The notes under the pieces are model-generated. The model did not search any database. It saw only the letters and a list, made by a program, of their open reading frames with translations, and had not been told where the DNA came from. From Mycolicibacterium neoaurum VKM Ac-1815D (GTDB lineage Bacteria; Actinomycetota; Actinomycetes; Mycobacteriales; Mycobacteriaceae), in the NCBI RefSeq assembly GCF_000317305.3, contig NC_023036.2, positions 2,170,001-2,234,000 on the forward strand: DNA of 64,000 nucleotides, written 5' to 3'. The position numbers were made by a program, and so were the translations under genes. Position 1 is the first letter of the stretch. The number at the start of each line of letters is the position of its first letter. Shown piece by piece: positions 29,564 to 37,669 of this stretch.

Positions 29564-30374
29564 CGCGCACCGCGATCGCCACCAGGTCCAGGCTGTCATC
29601 GATGGCACGGTTGTCCTGGCAGTCCTCGACCAGGTCGAAGTCCTCGGTACGCACCGCGGCGACATCGGCGAGCAGCTCCGCCGACCACGGGGCATCGGCC
29701 ACCGCACGCTGGATCTGCGCCTCGATGATCGAACCGCCGTGGCGCGCGTCGAGCTCGGCAAGACCGGGGCCATGGAAGACCCCGAGCATGGACTCGACGC
29801 GGAAGCCGCCCGCCACGAGCAGTTCGGTGAGTTCGGCGGCATTGAGCTCACGGGTGTGGAAGGGGTTCAGCGGGGTGTCGCGGCCCGGGGAGAAGGTGAT
29901 GCGGTTCGGCGTCGACATCAGCAACAGCCCACCGGGGCGCAACACGCGTGCGCATTCGCCGACGAACTGCCCCTGGTCCCAGAGGTGCTCGATGACCTGG
30001 AAGTTGACCACCACATCCACCGACCCATCGGCCAGCGGCAACTCGGCGAGGTTGCCGAGGGTCATCTGTACCCGCGGGTACTTGGCCCGGATGTGCGCGA
30101 CGGCCTGTTCGTCGTAGTCGACCCCCACCACGGAGCGGGCCACCTGCGCGATCAGGTCGGCGCCGTAACCCTCGCCGGGCCCGGCTTCCAGCACGTCACG
30201 GCCGGCGCAACGGTCGGCCAGACGCTGGTAGACGACCTCGTGGCGGCGGAACCAGTAGTTCTCCTCGGCAAGGCCCGGAATGGTCCGTTCACCGGTCAGG
30301 GGCAGACAAGGGTCGACGCCGGTGCCCGCCTTGGCGGGACCACCGGAGTTCTCGACCGAACCGAATGTGCTCAT
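29556..30374 (-). CDS. SAM-dependent methyltransferase (Rv3030 type, proposed MGLP)
   Basis: A 272-residue class I methyltransferase. Motif I is DVLEAGPGEGYGADL (about 65-79), followed by SVVGVDYDEQAVAHI, an acidic loop LADGSVDVVVNFQVIEHL and RPGGLLLMSTPN. It corresponds to Rv3030, proposed to O-methylate glucose units of methylglucose lipopolysaccharide. Start ATG 30374 follows from the conserved length; the longer open frame upstream is intergenic. It is the first gene of the methyltransferase, branching enzyme and glucosyltransferase series on this strand, and is divergent from etfB. Confidence 0.88.
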   Translation of the reverse strand: MSTFGSVENSGGPAKAGTGVDPCLPLTGERTIPGLAEENYWFRRHEVVYQRLADRCAGRDVLEAGPGEGYGADLIAQVARSVVGVDYDEQAVAHIRAKYPRVQMTLGNLAELPLADGSVDVVVNFQVIEHLWDQGQFVGECARVLRPGGLLLMSTPNRITFSPGRDTPLNPFHTRELNAAELTELLVAGGFRVESMLGVFHGPGLAELDARHGGSIIEAQIQRAVADAPWSAELLADVAAVRTEDFDLVEDCQDNRAIDDSLDLVAIAVRGD

Positions 30375-30421
30375 TGGAAGGCAGGCTAACCCGTGATGGC
30401 CGGTTCGCGAACGGATGCCCG

Positions 30422-30439
30422 ACCGACCGTGCGGTCGGT
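30422..30439. promoter_or_regulatory. 18-bp palindrome, candidate TetR-type operator
   Basis: ACCGACCG-TG-CGGTCGGT is a perfect 8-2-8 inverted repeat in the region between the divergent methyltransferase and etfB genes. Many TetR-family operators have this form and base content. No regulator gene adjoins. Confidence 0.5.
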
Positions 30440-30482
30440 AGATGGCGATTGACCAGTTATGGTGTCCGTACGTGCCGCTCAA

Positions 30483-30498
30483 GTTACCGGCGAGTAAC
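30483..30498. promoter_or_regulatory. Second palindrome upstream of etfB
   Basis: GTTAC-CGGCGA-GTAAC lies 74 bases before the etfB start. It is shorter than the palindrome at 30422 and may be a separate operator in the same control region. Confidence 0.35.
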
Positions 30499-30571
30499 CT
30501 GGGGGCCGTTGCGTGAAACGTGATATTGCCAGGCCGGCAGACGGCCTCATCGAGGAGGACGAACCACACTC

Positions 30572-31363
30572 ATGACGAACATCGTGGTCCTGATCAAGCA
30601 GGTCCCTGATACCTGGTCGGAACGCAAGCTCTCCGACGGTGACTACACGCTCGATCGCGAGGCGGCCGACGCCGTGCTCGACGAGATCAACGAGCGCGCC
30701 GTCGAAGAAGCGCTGCTCATCAAGGAACGTGAGGGTGGCGACAGCACGGTGACCGTGCTGACCGCCGGCCCCGAGCGCGCCACCGAGGCCATCCGCAAGG
30801 CACTGTCCATGGGCGCCGACAAGGCCGTCCACCTCAAGGACGACGGCCTGCACGGCTCGGACCTCATCCAGACGGGTTGGGCGCTGGCCCGCGCGCTGGG
30901 CACCATCGAGGGCACCGAACTGGTGATCGCCGGTAACGAGGCCACCGACGGTGTCGGCGGCGCCGTGCCTGCCGTCATCGCCGAGTACCTCGGTCTGCCG
31001 CAGCTCACCCACGTGCGCAAGCTCAATGTCGAGGGCGGCAAGGTCACCGCCGAGCGCGAGACCGACGACGGTGTCTTCGGCCTGGAGGCCACCCTGCCGG
31101 CCGTGGTCAGCGTCAACGAGAAGATCAACGAGCCGCGCTTCCCGTCCTTCAAGGGCATCATGGCCGCCAAGAAGAAGGAAGTCACCGTCCTGACCTTGGC
31201 CGAGATCGGTGTGGAGCCCGACGAGGTCGGCGTGGCCAACGCAGGCACCAAGGTGCTCTCGTCGACCCCGAAGCCCCCGAAGACCGCCGGCGAGAAGATC
31301 ACCGACGAGGGCGAAGGCGGCACCAAGGTCGCCGAGTACCTGGTCGCCCAGAAGTTGATCTAG
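30572..31363 (+). CDS. etfB: Electron transfer flavoprotein beta subunit
   Basis: A 263-residue ETF beta (FixA) subunit. It binds AMP and pairs with EtfA to carry electrons from acyl-CoA dehydrogenases toward the quinone pool. Seen are the start VVLIKQVPDT, the AMP-site region AGNEATDGVGGAVPAVIAEYLGLPQ and the signature VNEKINEPRFPSFKGIMAAKKK. The C-terminal Lys/Pro-rich arm wraps the alpha subunit in known structures. GAGGAGG is about 15 bases before the ATG. The orthologue is Rv3029c; etfA follows after 37 bases. Confidence 0.96.
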   Translation: MTNIVVLIKQVPDTWSERKLSDGDYTLDREAADAVLDEINERAVEEALLIKEREGGDSTVTVLTAGPERATEAIRKALSMGADKAVHLKDDGLHGSDLIQTGWALARALGTIEGTELVIAGNEATDGVGGAVPAVIAEYLGLPQLTHVRKLNVEGGKVTAERETDDGVFGLEATLPAVVSVNEKINEPRFPSFKGIMAAKKKEVTVLTLAEIGVEPDEVGVANAGTKVLSSTPKPPKTAGEKITDEGEGGTKVAEYLVAQKLI

Positions 31364-31400
31364 TAGCTGACCCTCAGACACACACTCAAAGGACAGATTC

Positions 31401-32357
31401 ATGGCTGAAGTACTCGTGCTCGTCGAGCACGCCGAAGGTGCACTGAAGAAGGTCAGCACCGAACTCATCACCGCTGCCCGCGTGCTGGGTGAGCCGTCCG
31501 CCGTCGTGGTGGGCGCTCCCGGCACCGCCGCCGGCCTGACCGACGGCCTCAAGGCCGCCGGTGCGGCCAAGATCTACGTCGCCGAGTCGGCCGACGTGGA
31601 CAACTTCCTGGTCACCCCGAAGGTCGACGTGCTGGCCGCGCTCGTCGAGTCCGCATCGCCTGCCGGTGTGGTCATCGCCGCCAGCGCCGAGGGCAAAGAG
31701 GTTGCCGGCCGGCTGGCCGCGCGCCTGGGCTCCGGCCTGCTGGTCGACGTCGTCGGCCTGAAGGACGGCGGCATCGGGGTCTACAGCATCTTCGGTGGCG
31801 CGTTCACCGTCGAGGCGCAGGCCACCGGCGAACTGCCCGTCATCACCATCCGCCCGGGTGCCGTCGACGCCGAGCCCGCCGATGGTGCCGGTGAGGTCGT
31901 CGAGGTCGAGGTTCCGGCCCAGGCCGAGAATGCGACGAAGATCACGTCGCGCGAGCCGGTCGTCGCCGGTGACCGCCCCGAGCTCACCGAGGCCAGCGTC
32001 GTGGTCGCCGGTGGTCGTGGTGTCGGCAGCGAGGAGAACTTCAAGGTCGTCGAGGAGCTGGCCGATTCGCTCGGCGGCGCCGTCGGCGCCTCGCGCGCCG
32101 CGGTGGACTCCGGTTACTACGCCGGTCAGTTCCAGGTCGGCCAGACCGGTAAGACCGTGTCGCCGCAGCTGTACATCGCGCTCGGCATCTCCGGTGCGAT
32201 CCAGCACCGCGCCGGCATGCAGACGTCCAAGACGATCATCGCGGTCAACAAGGACGAAGAGGCGCCGATCTTCGAGATCGCCGACCTCGGCATCGTGGGC
32301 GACCTGTTCAAGGTCACCCCGCAGCTGACCGAGGCGGTCAAGGCCCGCAAGGGTTAA
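31401..32357 (+). CDS. etfA: Electron transfer flavoprotein alpha subunit
   Basis: A 318-residue ETF alpha (FixB) subunit. The N-terminal domain 1 (about 1-190) contacts the beta subunit. The C-terminal domain binds FAD with [15 protein letters not shown], the signature [20 protein letters not shown] and [22 protein letters not shown] (seen in pieces). All standard FAD contacts look intact. It is co-transcribed with etfB and followed by an intrinsic terminator at 32379-32411. Confidence 0.96.
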   Translation: MAEVLVLVEHAEGALKKVSTELITAARVLGEPSAVVVGAPGTAAGLTDGLKAAGAAKIYVAESADVDNFLVTPKVDVLAALVESASPAGVVIAASAEGKEVAGRLAARLGSGLLVDVVGLKDGGIGVYSIFGGAFTVEAQATGELPVITIRPGAVDAEPADGAGEVVEVEVPAQAENATKITSREPVVAGDRPELTEASVVVAGGRGVGSEENFKVVEELADSLGGAVGASRAAVDSGYYAGQFQVGQTGKTVSPQLYIALGISGAIQHRAGMQTSKTIIAVNKDEEAPIFEIADLGIVGDLFKVTPQLTEAVKARKG

Positions 32358-32378
32358 GCAGCTCGACAACCAACAGAG

Positions 32379-32411
32379 GCGCCCCGGGACACCAGTTCCC
32401 GGGGCGCTTTT
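32379..32411 (+). terminator. Intrinsic terminator of etfBA
   Basis: An 11-bp perfect stem (GCGCCCCGGGA at 32379-32389 with 32397-32407), a 7-base loop and TTTT at 32408-32411. It begins 22 bases after the etfA stop. Confidence 0.88.
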
Positions 32412-32429
32412 GCGTGTGTGTGGTCACCT

Positions 32430-32486
32430 CGAGATCGATGTTTCTGCGCTCATAAAGGCCTGCAGACCGCAGAAACGTCCATCTCG
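32430..32486. repeat. Long inverted repeat downstream of etfA
   Basis: Arms 32430-32448 and 32468-32486 match at 17 of 19 positions (GTTTCTGCG paired with CGCAGAAAC at the inner side) around a 19-base centre containing AGGCCTGCAG. It lies after the etfA terminator and may be a dispersed intergenic repeat or a second terminator for antisense transcripts. Confidence 0.75.
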
Positions 32487-32577
32487 GCGCGCCGTGGCAG
32501 GTGTGTTCATGTGGCGTGCACGGACACGTCACGCTGGCGATGCCGTCCGGAGATCCGCAGGCGCGAGCGTGCTGCAT

Positions 32578-32646
32578 ATGAGCGACGCTTGCGGAGCGAA
32601 CCAACAGGTGGCATGCGGGACCCGAGCCTGCGAGGGAATCGCATGA
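32578..32646 (+). repeat. MIRU-like mini-ORF element, 69 bp
   Basis: A second 22-codon mini-ORF, beginning ATGAGCGACGCTTGCG. Its TGA overlaps the ATG of the GNAT gene (ATGA). Ten of 22 residues are identical with the element at 19113-19181, including M1, S2, A4, C5, C13, the RACE motif at 16-19 and A22. Unlike that copy, no gene ends at its 5' side. Confidence 0.65.
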
Positions 32647-33479
32647 GCACCGCATCCGTACTCATACCCGCCGATGACACCGCGCAGGCGATTTCGGGCG
32701 CCCCGGCGCCGCGTTACACCCTGCTGCTGTCCACCGAACCCGAGCACATCGAGGCGGCCCAGCGGCTGCGTCACGAGGTGTTCACCTCCGAGCCCGGTTT
32801 CGCCTTGACCGCGAGCCCCGACGGCCTCGACGCCGACCGCTTCGACCAGTACTGCGATCACCTGCTCGTCCGCGAAGATGGTTCCGGAGAGTTGGTCGGC
32901 TGCTACCGTATGCTGCCGCCGCCGGGTGCCATCGCAGCCGGAAGTCTCTACACCGCAACCGAATTCGATGTCCGCTCGCTGGACGCCCTGCGGCCGTCAC
33001 TGGTCGAGATGGGGCGCGCCGTGGTGCGCTCGGACCACCGCAACGGCGGTGTGGTGCTGCTGATGTGGGCGGGCATCCTGGCCTACCTGGACCGCTGTGG
33101 CTACGACTACGTCACCGGGTGTGTCTCGGTGCCGACGCACCCCGCCGGTGAGGTACCCGGCAGCGAGCTGCGCGGGGTGCGCGATTTCGTGATGCGCCGC
33201 CACCGCGCGCCCGCCGAGTACACGGTGCGGCCCTACCGCCCGGTGGTCATCGACGGCCGCGGGCTCGACGACATCGCGCCACCGGCCCGGATCAGCGTGC
33301 CCGCGCTGATGCGCGGCTACCTGCGCCTCGGCGCCCAGGTGTGCGGCGAACCGGCCCACGATCCCGAGTTCGGCGTCGGTGACTTCCCGGCCCTGCTGGG
33401 TAAGCGCAACGCCGACATCCGCTATCTGAAACGCCTGCGCTCGGTGTCGCAGGCCACCGAGGGGGAGGCACGCTCGTGA
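32643..33479 (+). CDS. GNAT-fold acyltransferase, OlsB/hemolysin-like (Rv3027c type)
   Basis: A 278-residue protein of the COG3176 class, with an N-acyltransferase fold. Marks are the segment LRHEVFTSEPGF, the strand ELVGCYRMLPP, the EMGRAVVRSDHRNGGVVLLMWAGI stretch (read in parts) and CVSVP. OlsB, which attaches a 3-hydroxyacyl chain to ornithine, is the best studied relative. The start overlaps the mini-ORF stop, and its own stop overlaps the GTG of the PlsC-like gene. The paired acyltransferases suggest a two-step acylation of an amino acid (inference). Confidence 0.75.
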   Translation: MSTASVLIPADDTAQAISGAPAPRYTLLLSTEPEHIEAAQRLRHEVFTSEPGFALTASPDGLDADRFDQYCDHLLVREDGSGELVGCYRMLPPPGAIAAGSLYTATEFDVRSLDALRPSLVEMGRAVVRSDHRNGGVVLLMWAGILAYLDRCGYDYVTGCVSVPTHPAGEVPGSELRGVRDFVMRRHRAPAEYTVRPYRPVVIDGRGLDDIAPPARISVPALMRGYLRLGAQVCGEPAHDPEFGVGDFPALLGKRNADIRYLKRLRSVSQATEGEARS

Positions 33480-34348
33480 CCGTCACCGGAAATCCCTGGC
33501 TGCCCAAGGCAACCTGCGACGAAGGCTGCATGCACGCCGGTGCCGCGGCGCTGGGCTCACGACGGGCCGTCTGGACCCGCACCACGCTGCGGGTGACCGG
33601 TGCGGTGCTGCTCTTCCTCGCCGTGCCGCTGCTGGCCGTGCCGCTGCCCGGCCGCTCACACCTGCAACGCGCCTACTGCCGGCTGATGCTGCGCTGTGTC
33701 GGCGTCCGGATCACCGTGTCCGGCGGCCCCATCCGCAACCTGCGCGGTGTCCTGGTGGTCAGCGGGCACGTGTCCTGGCTGGACATCTTCAGCATCGGTG
33801 CGGTGCTGCCGGGATCGTTCGTCGCCCGCGCCGATCTGATCGACTGGCCGGCCCTGGGCGTCGTTGCCAGGATCATGAAGGTGATCCCGATCGAGCGGGA
33901 GAACCTGCGCAGGCTGCCCGCGGTCGTCGGTGCGGTCGCGGCCCGGTTACGCGGCGGGCACACTGTGGTCGCCTTCCCCGAGGGGACCACCTGGTGTGGC
34001 CTCGGCTACGGTCCGTTCCGCCCGGCGATGTTCCAGGCCGCCGTCGACGCGGGGCGCCCCGTGCAACCGCTGCGGCTGACCTACCACCACCGCGACGGCA
34101 GCCCCTCGACGGTGCCCGCCTATATCGGCGAGGACACCCTGCTGGCCTCCATCCGCCGCCTGGTCACCGCCCGGCGCACCGTCGTGCACGTTCAGGTGCA
34201 GTCCCTGGAGCTGCCGGGTGCCGATCGCCGGGATCTGGCCGCTCGTTGCGAGGCCGCCGTGCGTGGTCCCGGGGCGGTCTCGGGCCACCGGCGCCCCGCC
34301 AGGACCGCCGAGACGGGCGCCGCGGCCGGTGAGGTATTGGTGGCCTGA
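33476..34348 (+). CDS. 1-acyl-glycerol-3-phosphate acyltransferase-like protein (Rv3026c type)
   Basis: A 290-residue PlsC-family O-acyltransferase. One or two hydrophobic segments lie near 38-60, followed by the catalytic HX4D motif in GHVSWLD and the substrate-binding FPEGTT. Block [18 protein letters not shown] also fits the family. It may form phosphatidic acid or, given the OlsB-like partner, acylate a lyso-ornithine-type lipid as OlsA does. GTG start at 33476 overlaps the preceding stop (GTGA). The Ala/Arg-rich last 30 residues are not conserved in the family as I know it. Confidence 0.82.
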   Translation: MTVTGNPWLPKATCDEGCMHAGAAALGSRRAVWTRTTLRVTGAVLLFLAVPLLAVPLPGRSHLQRAYCRLMLRCVGVRITVSGGPIRNLRGVLVVSGHVSWLDIFSIGAVLPGSFVARADLIDWPALGVVARIMKVIPIERENLRRLPAVVGAVAARLRGGHTVVAFPEGTTWCGLGYGPFRPAMFQAAVDAGRPVQPLRLTYHHRDGSPSTVPAYIGEDTLLASIRRLVTARRTVVHVQVQSLELPGADRRDLAARCEAAVRGPGAVSGHRRPARTAETGAAAGEVLVA

Positions 34349-34380
34349 CCGCGCTGGATCGGGCGAGCGCCCGCGGCGGC

Positions 34381-34386
34381 TATCCT
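34381..34386 (+). promoter_or_regulatory. Leaderless-type -10 box of iscS
   Basis: TATCCT fits TANNNT and ends 9 bases before the ATG at 34396, so the mRNA would have almost no leader. Confidence 0.4.
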
Positions 34387-34395
34387 GGATGGGCC

Positions 34396-35583
34396 ATGAG
34401 CGCCGCTTACCTGGACCACGCCGCCACCACACCGATGCACCCCGCTGCCATCGAGGCGATGACGTCGGTGCTGAGCACGGTGGGCAATGCCTCCTCGCTG
34501 CACACCTCCGGTCGGGCCGCCCGGCGCCGCATGGAGGAGGCCCGTGAGACGCTGGCGCAGCTGCTGGGCGCGCGCCCGTCGGAAGTGATCTTCACCGCAG
34601 GCGGCACCGAATCGGACAACCTCGCCATCAAGGGCATCTTCTGGGCGCGTCGCGACGCCGATCCGCGCCGCCGCCGCATCGTCAGCGCGCCGGTGGAACA
34701 CCACGCTGTGCTCGATGCCGTCGAGTGGCTCGTCGAGCACGAGGGTGCCGACGTCAGCTGGTTGCCGGTGGACGCCGAGGGTGCGGTGTCGGCGGAGGAT
34801 CTGCGCACGGTGCTCGCCGCCCACGACGATGTGGCGTTGGTGTCGTTGATGTGGGCCAACAACGAGGTGGGCACCATCTCGCCGATCGCCGAGCTGGCTG
34901 CCGTCGCCGCCGAGTTCGATGTGCCCATCCACAGCGATGCCATCCAGGCGGTCGGGCACATCCCCGTCGACTTCGCCGCCAGCGGCCTGTCGGCGATGAG
35001 CCTGGCCGCGCACAAGTTCGGCGGCCCGGCCGGTGTCGGCGCGCTGTTGCTGCGCCGCGACACCGCGTGCGTACCCGTGTTGCACGGCGGTGGTCAGGAA
35101 CGCGATGTCCGCTCCGGGACACCGGATGTCGCCGGCGCGGTCGGCATGGCCGCCGCGGCGAAGGCCGCTGTCGACGAGCTGGCCGACAACAGCGCCCGCG
35201 TCGCGGCGCTGCGTGACCGGCTGATCGCCGGTGTGCGTGCCGGCATAGAGGACGTCGACGTCAACGGCGCCGATGGCGACCGCCGGCTGCCGGGCAACGC
35301 GCACTTTACCTTTCGCGGTTGCGAGGGCGACGCCCTGCTGATGCTGCTGGACGCCAAGGGTATCGAGTGCTCGACCGGTTCGGCATGTACCGCCGGGGTC
35401 GCCCAGCCCTCCCACGTCTTGATCGCGATGGGCGCCGATCCGGCGGCCGCGCGGGGATCGTTGCGATTGTCGCTGGGGCACACCAGCACCGAAGCCGATG
35501 TGGATGCCGCGCTGGCCGTGCTGCCCGCGGCGGTGCAGCGCGCCAGGGAGGCCGCGCTGGCCAGTGCGGGGACCCGCGCATGA
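34396..35583 (+). CDS. iscS: Cysteine desulfurase IscS
   Basis: A 395-residue PLP enzyme that removes sulfur from cysteine for Fe-S clusters and tRNA thiolation. The PLP lysine is K207 in SLAAHKFGG and the persulfide cysteine lies in STGSACTAG near residue 330. The short active-site loop and start YLDHAATTP are of the IscS/NifS group I. It overlaps mnmA (ATGA at 35580), which uses the sulfur for 2-thiouridine, so the pair probably acts together. Orthologue Rv3025c. Confidence 0.96.
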   Translation: MSAAYLDHAATTPMHPAAIEAMTSVLSTVGNASSLHTSGRAARRRMEEARETLAQLLGARPSEVIFTAGGTESDNLAIKGIFWARRDADPRRRRIVSAPVEHHAVLDAVEWLVEHEGADVSWLPVDAEGAVSAEDLRTVLAAHDDVALVSLMWANNEVGTISPIAELAAVAAEFDVPIHSDAIQAVGHIPVDFAASGLSAMSLAAHKFGGPAGVGALLLRRDTACVPVLHGGGQERDVRSGTPDVAGAVGMAAAAKAAVDELADNSARVAALRDRLIAGVRAGIEDVDVNGADGDRRLPGNAHFTFRGCEGDALLMLLDAKGIECSTGSACTAGVAQPSHVLIAMGADPAAARGSLRLSLGHTSTEADVDAALAVLPAAVQRAREAALASAGTRA

Positions 35584-36650
35584 GGGTATTGGTCGCGATG
35601 AGCGGCGGAGTCGATTCCTCGGTCGCCGCCGCGCGCATGGTTGACGCCGGACACGATGTCGTCGGCGTGCACCTCGCGTTGTCGTCCGCGCCGGGCACGT
35701 TGCGCACCGGGTCGCGGGGGTGCTGCTCCAAGGAGGATGCCGGCGACGCCCGGCGCGTCGCCGATGTTCTCGACATCCCGTTCTATGTATGGGATTTCGC
35801 GGATCGCTTCAAGGAAGAGGTGATCGACGATTTCGTCGACTCCTACGCCCGCGGCGAGACGCCCAACCCGTGCGTGAAATGCAATGAGACGATCAAGTTC
35901 TCCGCGCTGTCCGCGCGGGCCCTGGCCCTCGGTTTCGACGCGGTGGCCACCGGCCACTACGCCCGGCTGTCCGACGGCCGGCTGCGCCGCGCCGTCGATA
36001 CCGACAAGGACCAGTCCTACGTGCTGGCGGTGCTGACCGCAGAACAGTTGCGCCACGCCGTCTTCCCGATCGGCGACACCCCGAAGTCGGAGATCCGTGC
36101 CGAGGCGGCCCGCCGTGGGCTCGCGGTCGCCGAGAAACCGGACAGCCACGACATCTGCTTCATTCCCTCCGGTGACACCCGCGCCTTCCTCGGCGCCAAG
36201 ATCGGCATCCGGCCCGGCGCGGTGATCGACGCAGGGGGGACCGTGCTCGCCGAACACGAGGGTGTGCACGGCTTCACCATCGGCCAGCGCAAGGGCCTGG
36301 GCATCGCCGGTCCCGGCCCCGACGGTCAGCCGCGCTACGTCACGGGCATCGATGCCGTCACCGGCACGGTGCGTGTCGGCCCCGCCGAAGATCTCGATGT
36401 CCGCGAACTTGTCGGCGACAAGCCGGTTTTCACCGCAGGCGTCGCGCCCGGGGGACCGGTAGCGGGTGTCATCCAGGTGCGCGCACACGGCGGGCTTGCC
36501 GCGGCCGTGGTCGACGTCGCGGACGGCAGGCTGATGGCCGACCTGCGCGAACCGCTGCGCGGGGTGGCACCGGGCCAGACGATGGTGCTCTACCGGCCGG
36601 ACCCCGACGGTGACGAGGTCATCGCCAGCGCGACCGTCGCGCGCGCGTGA
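35580..36650 (+). CDS. mnmA: tRNA-specific 2-thiouridylase MnmA
   Basis: A 356-residue enzyme that thiolates U34 of tRNAs for Lys, Glu and Gln. The ATP pyrophosphatase loop is [10 protein letters not shown] at 8-17. The first catalytic cysteine lies in NPCVKCN (about 98-104) and the second in DICFIPSG (about 195). The C-terminal beta-barrel starts near 270. The ATG at 35580 overlaps the iscS stop, matching the family start [10 protein letters not shown]. It is also called trmU (Rv3024c). Confidence 0.96.
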   Translation: MRVLVAMSGGVDSSVAAARMVDAGHDVVGVHLALSSAPGTLRTGSRGCCSKEDAGDARRVADVLDIPFYVWDFADRFKEEVIDDFVDSYARGETPNPCVKCNETIKFSALSARALALGFDAVATGHYARLSDGRLRRAVDTDKDQSYVLAVLTAEQLRHAVFPIGDTPKSEIRAEAARRGLAVAEKPDSHDICFIPSGDTRAFLGAKIGIRPGAVIDAGGTVLAEHEGVHGFTIGQRKGLGIAGPGPDGQPRYVTGIDAVTGTVRVGPAEDLDVRELVGDKPVFTAGVAPGGPVAGVIQVRAHGGLAAAVVDVADGRLMADLREPLRGVAPGQTMVLYRPDPDGDEVIASATVARA

Positions 36651-37657
36651 GCGTTTTCGCCGCCGCCACCGGGATCGGCTCCTGGCCGGGCGTCTCGGCA
36701 CATCAGGCCGCCGAGATCATCGTCGGCGAGTTGCACTCGCTGGCGCATGTGGTCGAACTTCCGGGCCGCGGTGTCGGCGCCGACATGATCGGTCGTACCG
36801 GTGCGCTGCTCGTCGACATCGGTATCGATACCGCGCCGCGGGCCTACCGCATCGCCGGTGGCCGCAGCGCGGTGCTCCGGCGCGCGGTAAGCCTGCTCAA
36901 CGAGGACCTCGATGCGCTCGAAGAGGCGTGGGAGAAGGCCGGATTGCGTGGGCAGGGCCGCACCGTCAAGGTGCAGGCCGCGGGGCCCATCACGTTGGCC
37001 GCCGAACTCGAGCTACCCAACGGTCACCGCGCGATCACCGATGCCGGAGCGCTGCGTGATCTGGCCGGATCGCTGTCCGAGGGCCTGGCTGCCCATCGCG
37101 CCGAGGTGGCCCGGCGACTGGACGCCGACGTCGTCGTGCAGCTCGACGAGCCAATCCTGCCCGCCGCGCTGGCCGGCCGGTTGACCGGTGTCACCAGCCT
37201 GTCGCCGGTGCACCCGGTCGACGAGCAGCTGGCCGCGGCGCTGCTCGACGAGGTGATCGGCGCCGTCGACGGACCGGTTGCCCTGCATAGCTGCGCCGCC
37301 GACCTGCCGTGGATGTTGTTGCAGCGCAGCGCATTGGCCGCGATCTCGGTCGATGCCTCGACGCTGCGGGCAGGCGATCTGGACGGGGTGGGGGAGTTCA
37401 TCGAGTCGGGCCGCACCGTGTTGCTCGGGGTAGTTCCCGGCACCGCCCCCGCGCAGCGGTGGGTGCCCGAACACGCCGCCGCCGCGGCCGCGGCGGTGAC
37501 CGACCGGCTCGGATTCGCCCGCACGATCCTGCGGGATCGCGTCGGCATCACCCCGGCCTGTGGACTGGCCGGCGCCACCGAGGGCTGGGCACGGGCCGCC
37601 CTTTCGCTGGCGCAGAAGGCGGCCGACGGACTGGCGGCCGATCCCGAAGCGATCTGA
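36647..37657 (+). CDS. MetE C-terminal-like (cobalamin-independent methionine synthase-like) protein
   Basis: A 336-residue protein related to the catalytic barrel of methionine synthase MetE, as in Rv3015c. Segments such as [28 protein letters not shown] and [10 protein letters not shown] fit the TIM barrel. The zinc site of MetE is only partly visible: a His-Ser-Cys (LHSC) and a late Cys in TPACGLAG. It may methylate or demethylate another thiol. GTG start overlaps the mnmA stop (GTGA), so it is the third gene of the iscS-mnmA operon. Confidence 0.82.
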   Translation: MSVFAAATGIGSWPGVSAHQAAEIIVGELHSLAHVVELPGRGVGADMIGRTGALLVDIGIDTAPRAYRIAGGRSAVLRRAVSLLNEDLDALEEAWEKAGLRGQGRTVKVQAAGPITLAAELELPNGHRAITDAGALRDLAGSLSEGLAAHRAEVARRLDADVVVQLDEPILPAALAGRLTGVTSLSPVHPVDEQLAAALLDEVIGAVDGPVALHSCAADLPWMLLQRSALAAISVDASTLRAGDLDGVGEFIESGRTVLLGVVPGTAPAQRWVPEHAAAAAAAVTDRLGFARTILRDRVGITPACGLAGATEGWARAALSLAQKAADGLAADPEAI

Positions 37658-37669
37658 CCGCCGGCCCCC

